A DNA stretch of 64,000 bases from Thermococcus cleftensis (GCF_000265525.1 NC_018015.1:1462322-1526321), one strand, 5' to 3'. Numbered from the stretch's first letter, positions 31,899 to 41,880 are shown. The notes: a model not told the origin generated them from the letters alone. A program made the numbers and translations.

Positions 31899-34286
31899 TC
31901 ACCCGCGGGCCTGCTTGAACTGCTCCTGGACCCTTCTGTAGTACTCCATGGTCTCCTCGCTCACGCTGGGGCCTATCTTCTTCATGGCCTCCTCGAAGTC
32001 CTTCATCGTGACCTTGACCTTGGCCCTTATCTCGTCCGCCCTCATGCCGGGCCTTATGATGCCCTTCTGGAGCGCTCTGCGCATGGCGAGCATCGCGGCC
32101 TCTCTCACAACCGCCTCGATGTCGGCTCCCGTGTAGCCCTCGGTCCTCTTCGCCAGCTCCTCGAGCTTGACGTCCTCGGCGAGCGGCACGTTCCTGGTGT
32201 GGACCTTGAATATCTCCAGCCTGGCCTTCTCGTCCGGCGCCGGCACGAGTATGAGCCTGTCGAACCTTCCAGGTCTGAGCAGGGCCGGGTCGATGATGTC
32301 CGGCCTGTTGGTGGCGCCTATAACAACCACTCCGCTGTTCTCCTGGATTCCGTCCATCTCGGTGAGGAGCTGGTTGATGAGCCTGTCGGTGACGCGGTTG
32401 ACGTCGGTTCCCCTCCTCGGGGCTATCGCGTCGATCTCGTCGATGAATATCACCGTCGGAGCCGCCTGCCGGGCCTTCCTGAATATCTCCCTGATGTTCT
32501 TCTCGCTCTCGCCGACCCACTTGCTCAGCACCTCTGGGCCTTTGATGGCGATGAAGTTGGCCTCGCTCTCGTTGGCAACTGCCTTCGCGAGGAGGGTCTT
32601 ACCGGTTCCCGGCGGGCCGTAGAGGAGTATTCCCTTCGGCGGGGTTATGCCGAGCCCAAGGAAGGCCTCCGGATACTTGAGCGGCCACTCGACGGCTTCA
32701 CGAAGCTCCTCCTTGACGTCCTCCAGGCCGCCTATGTCCTCCCAGCGGACGTTCGGAACCTCGAGGAGCACCTCTCTCAGCGCCGACGGCTCGACCATCT
32801 TGAGGGCCTCGTAGAAGTCCTTCCTCGTGACCTTGAGATCCTCAAGGACCTCCTTGGGTATGTGCTCGGCCTCGAAGTCAATCTTGCCCTCCTTGATGAG
32901 CCTCCTGAGCGCCGCCATGGCTGCCTCCCTTGCCAGCGCCGCGAGGTCGGCACCGACGAAGCCGTGCGTGACCTCTGCCAGTTCCTCAAGGAGAGCATCG
33001 ATGAGCCTGGCCTTGACCTCGTCGTAGAGCTTCTCATCTATGCCCCTGAGTATCTCGGGAATCTCCTCCTCCTTGGCGTCCTTGACCTTCATGAGTGCCC
33101 TCTCGGCGCTCTCGCGGTAGGCGTCGTTCCTCTCAAGCTCCTCGAGTATCTCGATGACCCTGCCCTTCCTGAACTCCGGCTCGATGGGCATTCCCCTCGT
33201 GTGTATCTGGAGTATCTCCTTCCTGCCCTGCTTGTCCGGAACGCCGACTTCGAGCTCGCGGTCGAACCTTCCTGGCCTCCTGAGGGCCGGGTCGATGGCG
33301 TCGGGCCTGTTGGTGGCGCCTATGACTATGACCTTGCCCCTGCTCTTCAGGCCGTCCATGAGCGTGAGCAGCTGGCTCACAACCCTCTTCTCGACCTCAC
33401 CGTGGGTTTCTTCCCTCTTCGGAGCAATCGCGTCTATCTCATCGATGAAGATTATCGCCGGGGCGTTCTCCTCGGCCTCCTTGAAGACCTCCCTCAGGCG
33501 CTCCTCGCTCTCACCGTAGTACTTGCTCATTATCTCCGGCCCGTTGATGGCTATGAAGTGGGCGTTGGCCTCGTTTGCAACGGCCTTGGCGAGGAGGGTC
33601 TTACCGGTTCCCGGCGGGCCGTAGAGGAGAACTCCCTTCGGTGGCTCAATGCCGAGCTTCTCGAATATCTCCGGGTGCTTGAGCGGAAGCTCTATCATCT
33701 CCCTGACCTTCTGAATGACGTCGCTCAGTCCACCGATGTCCTCGTAGGTGACGCCGAGGGCTGCGGTCTTTGACACCTCCTTGACGGGCTTCTCGCTCAC
33801 CTGGAACTCGGTGAACTCGGTTATCTGGACTATCCCTGCCGGAGTCGTTGCGGTGACCACGAAGGTCAGCTCCTGGCCGAGGATTCCGATCTTGATGTAG
33901 TCTCCCCTGACCACGGGCCTCCCGACGAGCCTGCTGTGGAACCACTCGACGAAGTCGTGCCCGAAGCGGATCGGCTCGGTCGGGGCGACTATGACCTTCT
34001 TCGCCTCCTTGACGTCGGCCCTCCTGACGGTCACCTCGTCACCGAGGCCAACGCCGGCGTTCTTCCTTATGGTTCCGTCCATTCTGATTATGCCGAGTCC
34101 TTCGTCCTCGGGGTAGGCCGGCCACACCACCGCGGCCGTGTTCTTGGTTCCGATGATCTCGATTATGTCACCGCTCTGGACGCCTATCTCGCGCATCGCC
34201 TTGCGGTCTATCCTAACTATTCCCCTCCCAACGTCCCTCTGGTAAGCAGAGGCGACCTTGAGCTTGACCTCTCTCTTTTCGGCCAT
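31899..34286 (-). CDS. cdc48: Cdc48/VAT AAA+ ATPase, hsp20-linked copy
   Basis: 795 residues: VAT-N double-psi barrel (about 1-95), N-terminal C domain, D1 (Walker A GPPGTGKT near 222; [11 protein letters not shown]) and D2 (Walker A near 557; [11 protein letters not shown]). It is a homohexameric unfoldase that feeds the proteasome and handles damaged proteins. It lies 138 bp downstream of hsp20 on the same strand, the arrangement I recall for P. furiosus, where both are in the Phr heat-shock regulon. Its own TATA (about 34337-34346, minus) has a GC hairpin just upstream. A second copy is at 47778. Confidence 0.95.
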   Translation of the reverse strand: MAEKREVKLKVASAYQRDVGRGIVRIDRKAMREIGVQSGDIIEIIGTKNTAAVVWPAYPEDEGLGIIRMDGTIRKNAGVGLGDEVTVRRADVKEAKKVIVAPTEPIRFGHDFVEWFHSRLVGRPVVRGDYIKIGILGQELTFVVTATTPAGIVQITEFTEFQVSEKPVKEVSKTAALGVTYEDIGGLSDVIQKVREMIELPLKHPEIFEKLGIEPPKGVLLYGPPGTGKTLLAKAVANEANAHFIAINGPEIMSKYYGESEERLREVFKEAEENAPAIIFIDEIDAIAPKREETHGEVEKRVVSQLLTLMDGLKSRGKVIVIGATNRPDAIDPALRRPGRFDRELEVGVPDKQGRKEILQIHTRGMPIEPEFRKGRVIEILEELERNDAYRESAERALMKVKDAKEEEIPEILRGIDEKLYDEVKARLIDALLEELAEVTHGFVGADLAALAREAAMAALRRLIKEGKIDFEAEHIPKEVLEDLKVTRKDFYEALKMVEPSALREVLLEVPNVRWEDIGGLEDVKEELREAVEWPLKYPEAFLGLGITPPKGILLYGPPGTGKTLLAKAVANESEANFIAIKGPEVLSKWVGESEKNIREIFRKARQAAPTVIFIDEIDAIAPRRGTDVNRVTDRLINQLLTEMDGIQENSGVVVIGATNRPDIIDPALLRPGRFDRLILVPAPDEKARLEIFKVHTRNVPLAEDVKLEELAKRTEGYTGADIEAVVREAAMLAMRRALQKGIIRPGMRADEIRAKVKVTMKDFEEAMKKIGPSVSEETMEYYRRVQEQFKQARG

Positions 34287-34346
34287 TTTTCACCACCTCC
34301 AAACTTTTCGTGACCGATGATCGTGAGATTCAACGTTCTTATTTTA

Positions 34347-34360
34347 CCCGCTTGTGCGGG
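34347..34360. repeat. GC hairpin between hsp20 and cdc48
   Basis: CCCGC-TTGT-GCGGG, a perfect 5-bp stem, abuts the TATA-like TAAAATAAG of the minus-strand cdc48 gene. It could end the hsp20 transcript or be a regulatory site. The rest of the 138-bp gap has only a Phr-like half-site at the cdc48 start region. Confidence 0.4.
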
Positions 34361-34423
34361 CAGCAGCGCGGGTTTGATGACAGGGAGGACGGAAGGTAGT
34401 CCCCCTCAAAAACGAAAGGGTCG

Positions 34424-34909
34424 TTACTCGATCTTCACCTCGAAGCCCTCTCCCTCGGTCTTCTTCGGAGCCTTCTTGGGCAGCTCTATCTCGAGGACCC
34501 CGTTGTTGTAGCGGGCCTTGGTCTTCTCTGGAATGACTTCCTCCGGGAGCCTGATGACCCTTCTGTAACCGCTGTAGTAGCGTTCGATCCTTATCGCGCC
34601 CTCCTCCTCGAGCTCCTTCTCGCGCTTCACCTGGGCCTCAAGGTAAACCGTGTCCTCGGTGACGCGGAGCTTGATGTCCTCCTTCCTGACCCCTGGAAGC
34701 TCGACGGTTATGACGAACCTGTCACCGCGGTCGAAGATGTCCACGAAGGGCTCGCGCCAGGTCTCGCTGACGGCTATGCTCTCGCCGGGCTCGCGGTAGC
34801 CCCAGAGCCTCGGCCCGCGCATGACGTCCCTGAATATGGCGTCGATCTCCTCCTGAATCTCCCTCATCAGGTCGAAGGGGTCCCAGTAGCGGTCCCTCCT
34901 CCAGACCAT
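34424..34909 (-). CDS. hsp20: Small heat shock protein Hsp20
   Basis: 161 residues from the ATG at 34909 (GGGGGTGAGAGC upstream). The N-terminal WRRDRYWDPFDLMREIQ is followed by an alpha-crystallin domain (about 50-145) with the dimer strand, GVRKEDIKLRVTEDTVYLEA and the VIRLPEEVIPEKTKARYNNGVLEI block. The C-terminal IEI/V-x-I anchor is ELPKK, FEVKIE. It holds unfolded proteins until refolding. Its promoter carries two Phr operators, one on each side of the TATA box. Confidence 0.95.
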   Translation of the reverse strand: MVWRRDRYWDPFDLMREIQEEIDAIFRDVMRGPRLWGYREPGESIAVSETWREPFVDIFDRGDRFVITVELPGVRKEDIKLRVTEDTVYLEAQVKREKELEEEGAIRIERYYSGYRRVIRLPEEVIPEKTKARYNNGVLEIELPKKAPKKTEGEGFEVKIE

Positions 34910-34928
34910 GCTCTCACCCCCCAACCCT

Positions 34929-34951
34929 TTTGGTTACCAGTAGTAACTAAA
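34929..34951. promoter_or_regulatory. Phr heat-shock operator, downstream of TATA
   Basis: Fits TTT-N2-T-N2-C-N5-G-N2-A-N2-AAA at every fixed position (minus strand). It covers the expected start site of hsp20; the TATA (TTTATAAA, 34961-34968) is just upstream. This is the classical position at which Phr blocks transcription below heat-shock temperature. Confidence 0.85.
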
Positions 34952-34977
34952 AGCTGACCCTTTATAAACTTTTCGAT

Positions 34978-35000
34978 TTTAGTCCCCGGTCGTTACTAAA
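34978..35000. promoter_or_regulatory. Second Phr-consensus operator, upstream of TATA
   Basis: Also matches TTT-N2-T-N2-C-N5-G-N2-A-N2-AAA at all fixed positions, 27 bp from the first site and on the other side of the hsp20 TATA box. It overlaps the last codons of the MBL gene (stop at 34996). Confidence 0.65.
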
Positions 35001-35853
35001 TCCTCAGCCCCGTGTTGGGCTCTATGGACTCGGCAGTATAACCGAGTCCCCTCAGTATCCTCGCGAATTCCCGGGCGAAGCCGTAGACCGTGAAGACCCT
35101 TTCCGGGTTTACCTTCTCCACAATCCTCATCAGCTCCCAGAAGTCGGCGTGGTTGCTGAGCTTCAATCTTCCAAAGCCTGAAACCGTCAGTTCCCAGGGA
35201 GATAGGGAGTTCTTCACGCGCGGAGAGCGGTAGGAACGGAGAACGACCTCGCCATCGGGATCGATGTTTCCAAAGGTTACCCCGAACTTCGAGTAAACGC
35301 GCGCCACCTTGAGAATCTCCCGTGAGGTCTTGACGGTGTAACCGTGTGCCTCCAGTATCTTCATGACCTCCTGAGCCTTTCCGGTCTGGTTCACATAGAG
35401 AACCGGCCTTTTTCCCCTGTCGAGGGCCTCCTCCACGAAGGCTATCAGCTTCTTCTCCGCCTCCCTCGGAGCTGGAAAGGTGAAGCTCGGAACGCCGAAG
35501 GTGGCCTCCATGACCAGGAAGTCCGCCCTCGGAAACCTGCTCCTTTCTGCCGTCCTGAGCTTGAACCACTTGGTGTCACCTGTGTAGAAGAGCGTCCCGT
35601 TTTCCAGCCAGAGCTTTATTCCTGCCGAGCCGAGCATATGACCCGCTGGATAGAGCTTCGCCCTGAATTCATCGAGGTAAAAGGTTTTCCCGAACTCGAT
35701 TTCCCTGTAAAAGCCGCCCTTCCGGAGGTGACTGAGGAATTTGGTCGCCTTGGTAGCGAAAATGGCCTCCCCGCTGACGAAGTGGTCTGTGTGGGCGTGG
35801 CTCTGAAAGGCGAAGCGCGCGGAGCTGTCGAGGCCTACGTTACCTATTATCAT
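34996..35853 (-). CDS. MBL-fold exonuclease-like protein (beta-CASP type)
   Basis: 285 residues from the ATG at 35853. Metal-binding motif FQSHAHTDHF (about 17-26, HxHxDH), then LYPAGHMLGSAGI, FYTGDTKWF and VMEATFG. The C-terminal half (RPVLYVNQTGKAQEVM, LRSYRSPRV, KLSNHADFWEL) fits the beta-CASP/SNM1-type nucleases that process DNA or RNA ends. The last codons overlap the upstream Phr operator of hsp20. Confidence 0.82.
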   Translation of the reverse strand: MIIGNVGLDSSARFAFQSHAHTDHFVSGEAIFATKATKFLSHLRKGGFYREIEFGKTFYLDEFRAKLYPAGHMLGSAGIKLWLENGTLFYTGDTKWFKLRTAERSRFPRADFLVMEATFGVPSFTFPAPREAEKKLIAFVEEALDRGKRPVLYVNQTGKAQEVMKILEAHGYTVKTSREILKVARVYSKFGVTFGNIDPDGEVVLRSYRSPRVKNSLSPWELTVSGFGRLKLSNHADFWELMRIVEKVNPERVFTVYGFAREFARILRGLGYTAESIEPNTGLRI

Positions 35854-35928
35854 CACATTGAATAAGGGTTAGTCGGCCTTATTTATCTTCGCCCGGCCTC
35901 GTTGGACTGATGGACAATTTATCCAAAA

Positions 35929-35944
35929 TCAAGGCCGGCCTTGA
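35929..35944. promoter_or_regulatory. 16-bp palindrome upstream of the mutase TATA box
   Basis: TCAAGGCC-GGCCTTGA is a perfect palindrome, 14 bp before the TATA element TTTTTATA (35958-35965). Upstream of TATA/BRE is where archaeal activators, or repressors that block TFB/TBP, bind. Elsewhere the 35857-35997 gap holds only the promoter. Confidence 0.55.
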
Positions 35945-35997
35945 GTTATGTAAAAGCTTTTTATAGGCCGGCGCCCAAATAGGGGCAGGTGGTAGGC

Positions 35998-37686
35998 ATG
36001 ACCTTCGATAAGGAGAAGCTCGCGAAGATTAGGGAGGAGGAGAAGCGCTGGGAGGAAACGACCGTTAAAAAGTTCATCGAGAAGAGGCCCGAAAGAAAGG
36101 AGAAGTTCATGACAGACGACGGTTTTGAGATAAAGCGCGTTTACACTCCCGCCGACCTCGGGGAAGACTGGGACTACCTTGAAAAGCTCGGCTTCCCCGG
36201 TGAGTACCCGTTCACCCGTGGAGTTTATGCAACCATGTACCGCGGAAGGTTCTGGACGATGAGGCAGTACGCCGGCTTCGGAACCGCTGAGGAGAGCAAC
36301 AGGCGCTACAAGTACCTGCTTGAGCAGGGTCAGACCGGGCTTAGCGTTGCCTTCGACCTGCCCACCCAGATAGGCTACGACTCCGACCACCCGATGAGCG
36401 AGGGCGAGGTCGGAAAGGTCGGCGTCGCCATTGACTCCCTCTGGGACATGCGCATACTCTTCGACGGAATCCCGCTCGACAAGGTTTCAACGAGCATGAC
36501 CATCAACTCGACGGCCGCCAACCTGCTCGCCATGTATATCCTCGTGGCTGAAGAGCAGGGGGTCCAGCCCCACCAGCTCCGCGGAACTGTTCAGAACGAC
36601 ATCCTGAAGGAGTACATAGCTAGAGGGACCTACATCTTCCCGCCGCAGCCGAGCATGCGCCTCACGACCGATATCATAATGTACTGCGCCGAGAACGTCC
36701 CCAAGTGGAACCCGATTTCGATAAGCGGCTACCACATTCGCGAGGCAGGCGCGAACGCCGTCCAGGAGGTCGCTTTCACCCTCGCCGACGGTATCGAGTA
36801 CGTCAAAGCCGTCATAGACAGGGGCATGGACGTCGACAAGTTTGCCGGAAGGCTGAGCTTCTTCTTCAACGCCCACAACAACTTCTTGGAAGAGATCGCC
36901 AAGTTCAGGGCTGCCAGAAGGCTCTGGGCTTACATCATGAAGGAGTGGTTCAACGCCAAGAACCCGCGCTCGATGCTCCTGCGCTTCCATACCCAGACGG
37001 CCGGCTCAACTCTCACCGCCCAGCAGCCTGAGAACAACATAGTGAGAGTTGCCATTCAGGCCTTAGCCGCTGTCCTCGGCGGGACGCAGAGCCTTCACAC
37101 CAACTCCTACGACGAGGCCCTGAGCCTGCCCACCGAGAAGAGCGTCAGGATAGCCCTCAGGACCCAGCAGATAATCGCCTACGAGAGCGGCGTCGTTGAT
37201 ACGATAGACCCGCTCGGCGGTTCCTACTACATCGAGTGGCTCACCGACCACATCTACGAAGAAGCTTTGAAGTATATCGAGAAGATCCAGAAGATGGGCG
37301 GCATGATGAGGGCCATCGAGCGCGGCTACATTCAGAAGGAGATAGCGGAGAGCGCTTACAAGTACCAGAAGGAGGTCGAGGAGAAGAAGCGCATCATCGT
37401 CGGTGTGAACGAGTTCATCGTCGACGAGCCGCTCGACGTCGAGATACTCAAGGTTGACCCGAGCATCAGGGAGAAGCAGATCGAGAGGCTCAAGAAGCTG
37501 AGGAGCGAGCGCGACAGCAAGAAGGTCGAGGAGGCCCTCGACAGGCTCAGAAAGGCAGCCGAGAGCGAGGACGAGAACCTCATGCCCTACATCATCGAGG
37601 CCCACAGGCACCTCGCGACCCTTGGAGAGGTCACCGACGTCCTGCGCGAGGTCTGGGGCGAGTACAGGGCGCCGCTGATATTCTGA
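35998..37686 (+). CDS. Methylmalonyl-CoA mutase, large (catalytic) subunit
   Basis: 562 residues from the ATG at 35998 (AGGTGGTAGGC upstream). It converts (R)-methylmalonyl-CoA to succinyl-CoA. The TIM-barrel catalytic domain is clear: [97 protein letters not shown] and [18 protein letters not shown]. No B12-binding domain follows; the small subunit must be encoded elsewhere, as usual in Thermococcales. Confidence 0.95.
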   Translation: MTFDKEKLAKIREEEKRWEETTVKKFIEKRPERKEKFMTDDGFEIKRVYTPADLGEDWDYLEKLGFPGEYPFTRGVYATMYRGRFWTMRQYAGFGTAEESNRRYKYLLEQGQTGLSVAFDLPTQIGYDSDHPMSEGEVGKVGVAIDSLWDMRILFDGIPLDKVSTSMTINSTAANLLAMYILVAEEQGVQPHQLRGTVQNDILKEYIARGTYIFPPQPSMRLTTDIIMYCAENVPKWNPISISGYHIREAGANAVQEVAFTLADGIEYVKAVIDRGMDVDKFAGRLSFFFNAHNNFLEEIAKFRAARRLWAYIMKEWFNAKNPRSMLLRFHTQTAGSTLTAQQPENNIVRVAIQALAAVLGGTQSLHTNSYDEALSLPTEKSVRIALRTQQIIAYESGVVDTIDPLGGSYYIEWLTDHIYEEALKYIEKIQKMGGMMRAIERGYIQKEIAESAYKYQKEVEEKKRIIVGVNEFIVDEPLDVEILKVDPSIREKQIERLKKLRSERDSKKVEEALDRLRKAAESEDENLMPYIIEAHRHLATLGEVTDVLREVWGEYRAPLIF

Positions 37687-37804
37687 TCCCGCCCTTTCCA
37701 TTTCTATCCCCATTCTCCCAGAAACCCTGAAACCCCACGAAAAAGCTTAAAAAAGGATAGCCAAAGCATCAACAGGCATCATGATAATCCCCGGAGGTGT
37801 AGTT

Positions 37805-37960
37805 ATGGCGAGAAACAAGCCGCTTGCGAAGAAACTCAGGCTTGCAAAGGCCGCCAAGCAGAACAGGCGCATTCCGGTCTGGGTCATAGTCAAGACCAAC
37901 AGGAAGGTCATGACCCACCCCAAGAGGAGAATGTGGAGAAGGACCAAGCTCAAGGAGTGA
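37805..37960 (+). CDS. rpl39e: Ribosomal protein L39e
   Basis: 51 residues: [20 protein letters not shown], then [20 protein letters not shown] and a last basic stretch RRMWRRTK. This is the short, all-basic L39e of the exit tunnel. GGAGGTGTAGTT precedes the ATG and AAGCTTAAAAAAGG at 37743-37756 is the promoter of the operon that continues with L31e, eIF6 and LX. The 37687-37804 gap holds this promoter only. Confidence 0.95.
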   Translation: MARNKPLAKKLRLAKAAKQNRRIPVWVIVKTNRKVMTHPKRRMWRRTKLKE

Positions 37961-37971
37961 GGTGAGTTAAG

Positions 37972-38241
37972 ATGATCAAGCCCGGAGAGGAGGTCATATT
38001 CGTCGTTCCCATCAAGAAGATAAAGAAGCGCGTTCCGCGCTGGAAGAGGGCCCCGAGAGCAGCTAAGTTCGTCCGCGAGTGGATAGCCAGGCACGCCAAG
38101 GCCGACGAAGTCATCATCGGCACCGACGTCAACGAGAAGCTCTGGGAACGCGGAGCGGAAAAGCCGCCCAACAAGCTCCGCGTCAAGGTCATTGTGGAAG
38201 AGGAAGAGGGCAAGAGGATAGCCAAGGTCTCCCTCGCCTGA
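37972..38241 (+). CDS. rpl31e: Ribosomal protein L31e
   Basis: 89 residues with the L31e layout: [26 protein letters not shown], then [20 protein letters not shown] and [22 protein letters not shown]. Component of the large subunit near the exit tunnel. It follows L39e by 11 bp and precedes eIF6. Confidence 0.95.
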   Translation: MIKPGEEVIFVVPIKKIKKRVPRWKRAPRAAKFVREWIARHAKADEVIIGTDVNEKLWERGAEKPPNKLRVKVIVEEEEGKRIAKVSLA

Positions 38242-38268
38242 TCCCTTTTAATTTAACGAGGTGACGAG

Positions 38269-38955
38269 ATGCACATAGAAAGACTCGATTTTGAGAACTC
38301 TCCGTACCTTGGCGTTTACGGTACCGCCACCGATAAGTTAGCCCTGATCAGGGAGGGCCTCGGCGAGAAGAAGCTCGGGGTTCTCAGGGAGGTTCTCAAG
38401 GTTCCGCTCATTGAAACGAGCATAATGAAGTCCCGCATAGTCGGCATATTCGCGGCCGGAAACTCCAGTGCCATAGTCGTCCCCTGGTACGTCTGGGACG
38501 CCGAGCTGGAGCACATCAACGGTCAGCTTAAGGAGTACGGAATAGACACCGAGATAGTCCCGTTCCAGAGCACGCTGACGGCCTTCGGCAACTTGATCCT
38601 CGCCAACGACAGGGCCGCGCTGGTGAGCGCGAAGTTCACGCGAGAAGAGGCTAGGAAGCTCGAGGACATACTCGGCGTCGAGGTCGAGAGGGGTATGATA
38701 GGGGACTACCACGCCGTCGGGAGCGTTGGAGTGGTGACCAACAGGGGCGGGCTGGTTCACCCCGAGGCAACCGACGAGGAGCTGGAATGGCTCCGCGACC
38801 TGTTCAAGGTTGACATCTACGTCGGAACCGCCAACATGGGCGTTCCCTTCGTTGGCTCCTGCATGCTCGCCAACTCTCACGGTGTCGTCGTTGGGCACCT
38901 GACCACCGGTCCGGAGATAGTGAAGATTGAGGAAGCCCTGGGCTTCCTTGACTGA
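38269..38955 (+). CDS. eif6: Translation initiation factor 6
   Basis: 228 residues with the five-fold alpha/beta repeats of the IF6 family: MHIERLDFENSPYLGVYGTA, ALVSAKFTREEARKLEDILGVEV, TNRGGLVHPEATDEELEWL, FVGSCMLANSHGVVVGHLTTG. It binds the 50S subunit at the L23-L14 site and prevents premature joining to 30S. It is the third gene of the L39e-L31e-eIF6-LX operon. Confidence 0.96.
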   Translation: MHIERLDFENSPYLGVYGTATDKLALIREGLGEKKLGVLREVLKVPLIETSIMKSRIVGIFAAGNSSAIVVPWYVWDAELEHINGQLKEYGIDTEIVPFQSTLTAFGNLILANDRAALVSAKFTREEARKLEDILGVEVERGMIGDYHAVGSVGVVTNRGGLVHPEATDEELEWLRDLFKVDIYVGTANMGVPFVGSCMLANSHGVVVGHLTTGPEIVKIEEALGFLD

Positions 38956-38972
38956 TGATGGAGGTGTGAGCT

Positions 38973-39206
38973 ATGGAGGTTAAGGTCTTTCGCGTTAAGG
39001 GCGTTTTCGAGAGGAACGGGAAGAAGGAGAGGTTCACCAGGGAGTACCGCGGCCTCAAGGCCGAGGACGTGCTCGAGATACTCTACTCCGAGATAGGCAG
39101 CAAGCACCGCGTCCCGAGAACCAAGATATGGGTTGAGAGCGTCGAGGAGATAAAGCCCGAAGAGGCCGAGAATCCGATAGTCAGGAAGCTCAGCCTCGAG
39201 CTCTAA
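38973..39206 (+). CDS. rplX: Ribosomal protein LX (L18Ae/L20a)
   Basis: 77 residues: [61 protein letters not shown]. This is the short archaeal form of L18Ae. It is the last gene of the operon, and its end overlaps the convergent PP-loop gene by 17 bp. Confidence 0.93.
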   Translation: MEVKVFRVKGVFERNGKKERFTREYRGLKAEDVLEILYSEIGSKHRVPRTKIWVESVEEIKPEEAENPIVRKLSLEL

Positions 39207-39807
39207 TTTCCTTTTCCTTCCACCCCATAACCCTCGACTGGTAGTGCTTCTTCGGAAAAATCGTCAGCGGGTCGATTCCATTCTCCCTCAATATGTGCCT
39301 CAGCTCTACCTCGTAGTCTGCTTTTTCCAGCTCCTCGCTCTCTCGAATTTCAACGATGAAAAGCCTCTCCGTCAGCTCGCGGATAGTTTTGTAACCCAGG
39401 CCGAGGAGGGGCCTTACGTAGGCGACGTTGAAGCGGTCTTCAAGAGATCTCGTCTTCGGCAGGTCGAGGAGTGGAACCCTGTCGTCCCTTCGCGTTCCGT
39501 CGCTGACCCTTTCTACCTCCGGGAGAGAAGCGAGCGCTTCTAATGCCCTCTCGTGAAGGAACTGTATGGCATTGTTCGGGTGGCTGTCTCTAATGGCAAT
39601 CTCGGCCGCCTTTTCCAGAATTTCCCTGGGCAGGTAGAGGACATCGTGCTCGAAGCCGAGCTTCTCGGCGGTTTCCCCGGCGAAACGCCAGTTGTCGAGG
39701 AGGCCGAAGCTCACCGTTACGAGTTTAACCTCGTAGCCGAGCCTGGTTAGAATCCACGCGGCTAAACTTGAGTCCTTTCCGCCCGAGTAGAGATGGTGAA
39801 CGAGCAT
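39190..39807 (-). CDS. PP-loop ATP pyrophosphatase-like protein
   Basis: 205 residues. The N-terminal PP-loop [13 protein letters not shown] (9-21) binds ATP; downstream are [21 protein letters not shown] and a Thr/Arg-rich active-site segment [11 protein letters not shown]. The family adenylates or thiolates RNA or small substrates, but these short archaeal members have no defined reaction. Two TATA-like stretches (about 39848-39870) lie between its start and the divergent YhbY/S19e operon. Confidence 0.8.
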   Translation of the reverse strand: MLVHHLYSGGKDSSLAAWILTRLGYEVKLVTVSFGLLDNWRFAGETAEKLGFEHDVLYLPREILEKAAEIAIRDSHPNNAIQFLHERALEALASLPEVERVSDGTRRDDRVPLLDLPKTRSLEDRFNVAYVRPLLGLGYKTIRELTERLFIVEIRESEELEKADYEVELRHILRENGIDPLTIFPKKHYQSRVMGWKEKEIRARG

Positions 39808-39903
39808 AGCCTCACCCCTTCTCCGTAGGTTATTGTTGCCAACACCTTTAAAAGGCCAACCTTTATAAGGCCCTCACCCGCGAGAGGCTTAGGGGTGAGA
39901 GAG

Positions 39904-40320
39904 ATGGAGAAACGCTTGCCTGGTAAAGTGAGACGCGCCATGAGGGCGAGATACTACGACATTCCCCCGCGAGCCTGGATAGGTAAGAGGGGACTTGACG
40001 AGGGCGTGATAGAGGAGATAAACACCCAACTCGAGAAGGACGGTGTGCTCAAGGTTGAGATTCGGAAGGGCGCGCTCATAAGCACTGGCCTGGACAGACA
40101 GGAGCTGGCAAGGAGGGTTGCCGAGCTGACCGACAGCGAGCTAATCGACGTGCGCGGCAAAAGGTTTATATTGTTCAAACCGAGGGAAGGTTGGGAAAAG
40201 TATTTAAGGAAGCTCCAGAGAAAGGAGCTTTCGAAGGAAAAGCGGGAGGAGAAGCCCGTTAAGAAAGTCAAGCTCGACATCGCTCAGTTCAGGAGGAAAT
40301 TCAAGAAGGGGAGGGATTGA
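39904..40320 (+). CDS. CRS1-YhbY (CRM) domain RNA-binding protein
   Basis: 138 residues from the ATG at 39904 (GGGGTGAGAG upstream). The N-terminal [20 protein letters not shown], then [26 protein letters not shown] and [33 protein letters not shown] shows the CRM fold with a GxxG-like IGKRG loop. A basic C-terminal tail (about 100-138) follows. CRM proteins associate with pre-ribosomal particles; the next gene encodes ribosomal protein S19e, with an overlap-like 2-bp gap. Confidence 0.85.
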   Translation: MEKRLPGKVRRAMRARYYDIPPRAWIGKRGLDEGVIEEINTQLEKDGVLKVEIRKGALISTGLDRQELARRVAELTDSELIDVRGKRFILFKPREGWEKYLRKLQRKELSKEKREEKPVKKVKLDIAQFRRKFKKGRD

Positions 40321-40322
40321 AA

Positions 40323-40775
40323 GTGGCGACCGTTTACGACGTTCCCGGTGATTTGCTCGTTGAGAGGGTTGCTCAGAAGCTCAAGGAGATAGAGGCGATA
40401 AAGCCGCCCGAGTGGGCCCCGTTCGTCAAGACCGGGAGGCACAAGGAGAGGCTTCCCGAGCAGGAGGACTGGTGGTACTACCGCGTTGCCAGCATACTCA
40501 GGAAGGTCTACATCGATGGGCCGGTCGGCATCGAGAGGCTCAGGACCTGGTACGGCGGCAGGAAGAACCGCGGCCACGCCCCGGAGCACTTCTACAAGGC
40601 CGGTGGGAGCATCATTAGGAAGGCTCTCCAGCAGCTCGAAGCGGCTGGCTTCGTCCAGAAGGTTCCGGGCGAGGGAAGGGTCGTTACCCCGCAGGGACAG
40701 AGCTTCCTTGACAAGATAGCCACCGAGCTCAAGAAGGAGCTCGAGGAGCAGATACCCGAGCTCAAGAAGTACTGA
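40323..40775 (+). CDS. rps19e: Ribosomal protein S19e
   Basis: 150 residues from the GTG at 40323, with GGGAGGG seven bases upstream (a TTG at 40317 would add two). Motifs: [84 protein letters not shown] and [16 protein letters not shown]. It is needed for 30S head assembly. A T-rich run (40785-40791) follows and may terminate the transcript. Confidence 0.95.
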   Translation: MATVYDVPGDLLVERVAQKLKEIEAIKPPEWAPFVKTGRHKERLPEQEDWWYYRVASILRKVYIDGPVGIERLRTWYGGRKNRGHAPEHFYKAGGSIIRKALQQLEAAGFVQKVPGEGRVVTPQGQSFLDKIATELKKELEEQIPELKKY

Positions 40776-40780
40776 GCTCG

Positions 40781-40792
40781 GCCTTTTTTCAA
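40781..40792 (+). terminator. T-rich terminator after rps19e
   Basis: GGCCTTTTTTC directly follows the S19e stop. Thermococcal terminators are typically such T-runs without a strong hairpin. No gene lies between it and the decayed gene at 40902; a TATA-like CGTTTTTAGG at about 40829 belongs to the latter. Confidence 0.4.
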
Positions 40793-40901
40793 ACCTCTGC
40801 CCCCTTCTGCCGGCTTTCTGTGCCAGGAAACGTTTTTAGGGCCACCTCGAATTTTTCTATGGGTTTCGATTGATACCCCGAACGCTACCTAAGGTGAGGA
40901 C

Positions 40902-41880
40902 ATGTCGCTGAGGAAAACCCTCACGGTCCTCGCTGTGCTGTATCTGCTCATCCTCCCTCTTGATAGTGCCGGAGAGTTCCGTCTGAGCTCCATAACGGTC
41001 ATCTCCAACGGCAAGGACGCTTTCCTGCTGGCCACCTGGTGGCTCTATGACTATCGGTGCCAGTGCCCGGGAACCGAGCCGTGCTGTTCCCCCGCACCGG
41101 TCTCCGCCTGGGTTGACATCTACCACTTCAACGGCACCTCCCTTAGCTACGTTGGAAGATCGGGATACGCAGGGGACTTGCCGGTCGCCTTTGTACCTCC
41201 GGGTTTCCCAGATCTGCCCTCCAACGCATAGCTCGTCTTCAACGGCACCCACCTGTTCTGGTTCATACCCGGAGAGAAATGCGTTCGCACGCTGGGCGAG
41301 CTCCGACAGGATTCAGGAAGTGTGAGACTCAATCCTCCGGACGTTTACGTTGCCCACCGCAACGGGACGTTCGAGGTTTACCGCGTTACCGAAGACGCTT
41401 CCTTCAGGGTAAACGAGCCCGCCGGGGAGCACGTCTCTTACGTTCCACCCTGGTTCAACGTCAGCATCTACGGTCAGAGCCTCGTGGTTGAGGGCGGTGG
41501 AGAGCGGTACGAGATACCCATCGCGGAGCTGGAGGAATACTACTCCAGGCAGGACCTCGAGCATCTCGCGGCGGTTCCGGTCGCCGGTGGGGGTGCTCAT
41601 CTACTACGTTCCCGGTCATCACCCGGACAACAGTTCGATTCCCATTGAGAACCCCTCCGAAGTTCCACTGCTCTTTTATCGCGGCGGAACTCCCGCGGTG
41701 TACACCCTCGTAGAACCCGCTTATACGGGGTCGTCAGCTTCTTGGCCCGGATTGGTCAGTTTCAATTATTCCTTATGTCCCAGCGGCCCTGAACCCTCTG
41801 AAGATTTCACAACGGCGGTGTGGCTCATCGTGGCGGTCCTTGGGGTAATGGCTCTCGTCCTGGTCCTGGGGAGAAGGTGA
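40902..41880 (+). pseudogene. Decayed secreted/membrane-anchored protein gene (TAG and frameshift)
   Basis: Signal-like N-terminus (KTLTVLAVLYLLILPLDSAG), then a Cys-rich extracellular segment (YDYRCQCPGTEPCCSPAPV) interrupted by TAG at 41229-41231. The same frame continues (LVFNGTHLFWFIPGEKCV, RLNPPDVYVAHRNGTFEVY) to about 41595. There a one-base insertion near the G-run at 41586-41596 shifts the frame to VGVLIYYVPGHHPDNS and a final helix WLIVAVLGVMALVLVLGRR ending at 41880. The whole made a roughly 325-residue membrane-anchored surface protein. Two separate lesions argue for real decay. Confidence 0.75.

Noticed and set aside
32199-33773. 524-codon open frame opposite the first cdc48 gene
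   Set aside because: It is the antisense of a clear AAA+ ATPase, without ribosome site or recognisable domain; long antisense frames are expected in GC-rich genes.
34287-34330. Phr operator at the cdc48 (34286) promoter
   Set aside because: Only one half (TTT-N2-T-N2-C) fits; the other half has several mismatches, so it is not called a site, though regulation in P. furiosus makes a weak site possible.
35857-35997. B12 riboswitch before the methylmalonyl-CoA mutase
   Set aside because: The gap is only about 140 bp, holds a promoter and a palindrome, and has none of the conserved cobalamin-box sequence.
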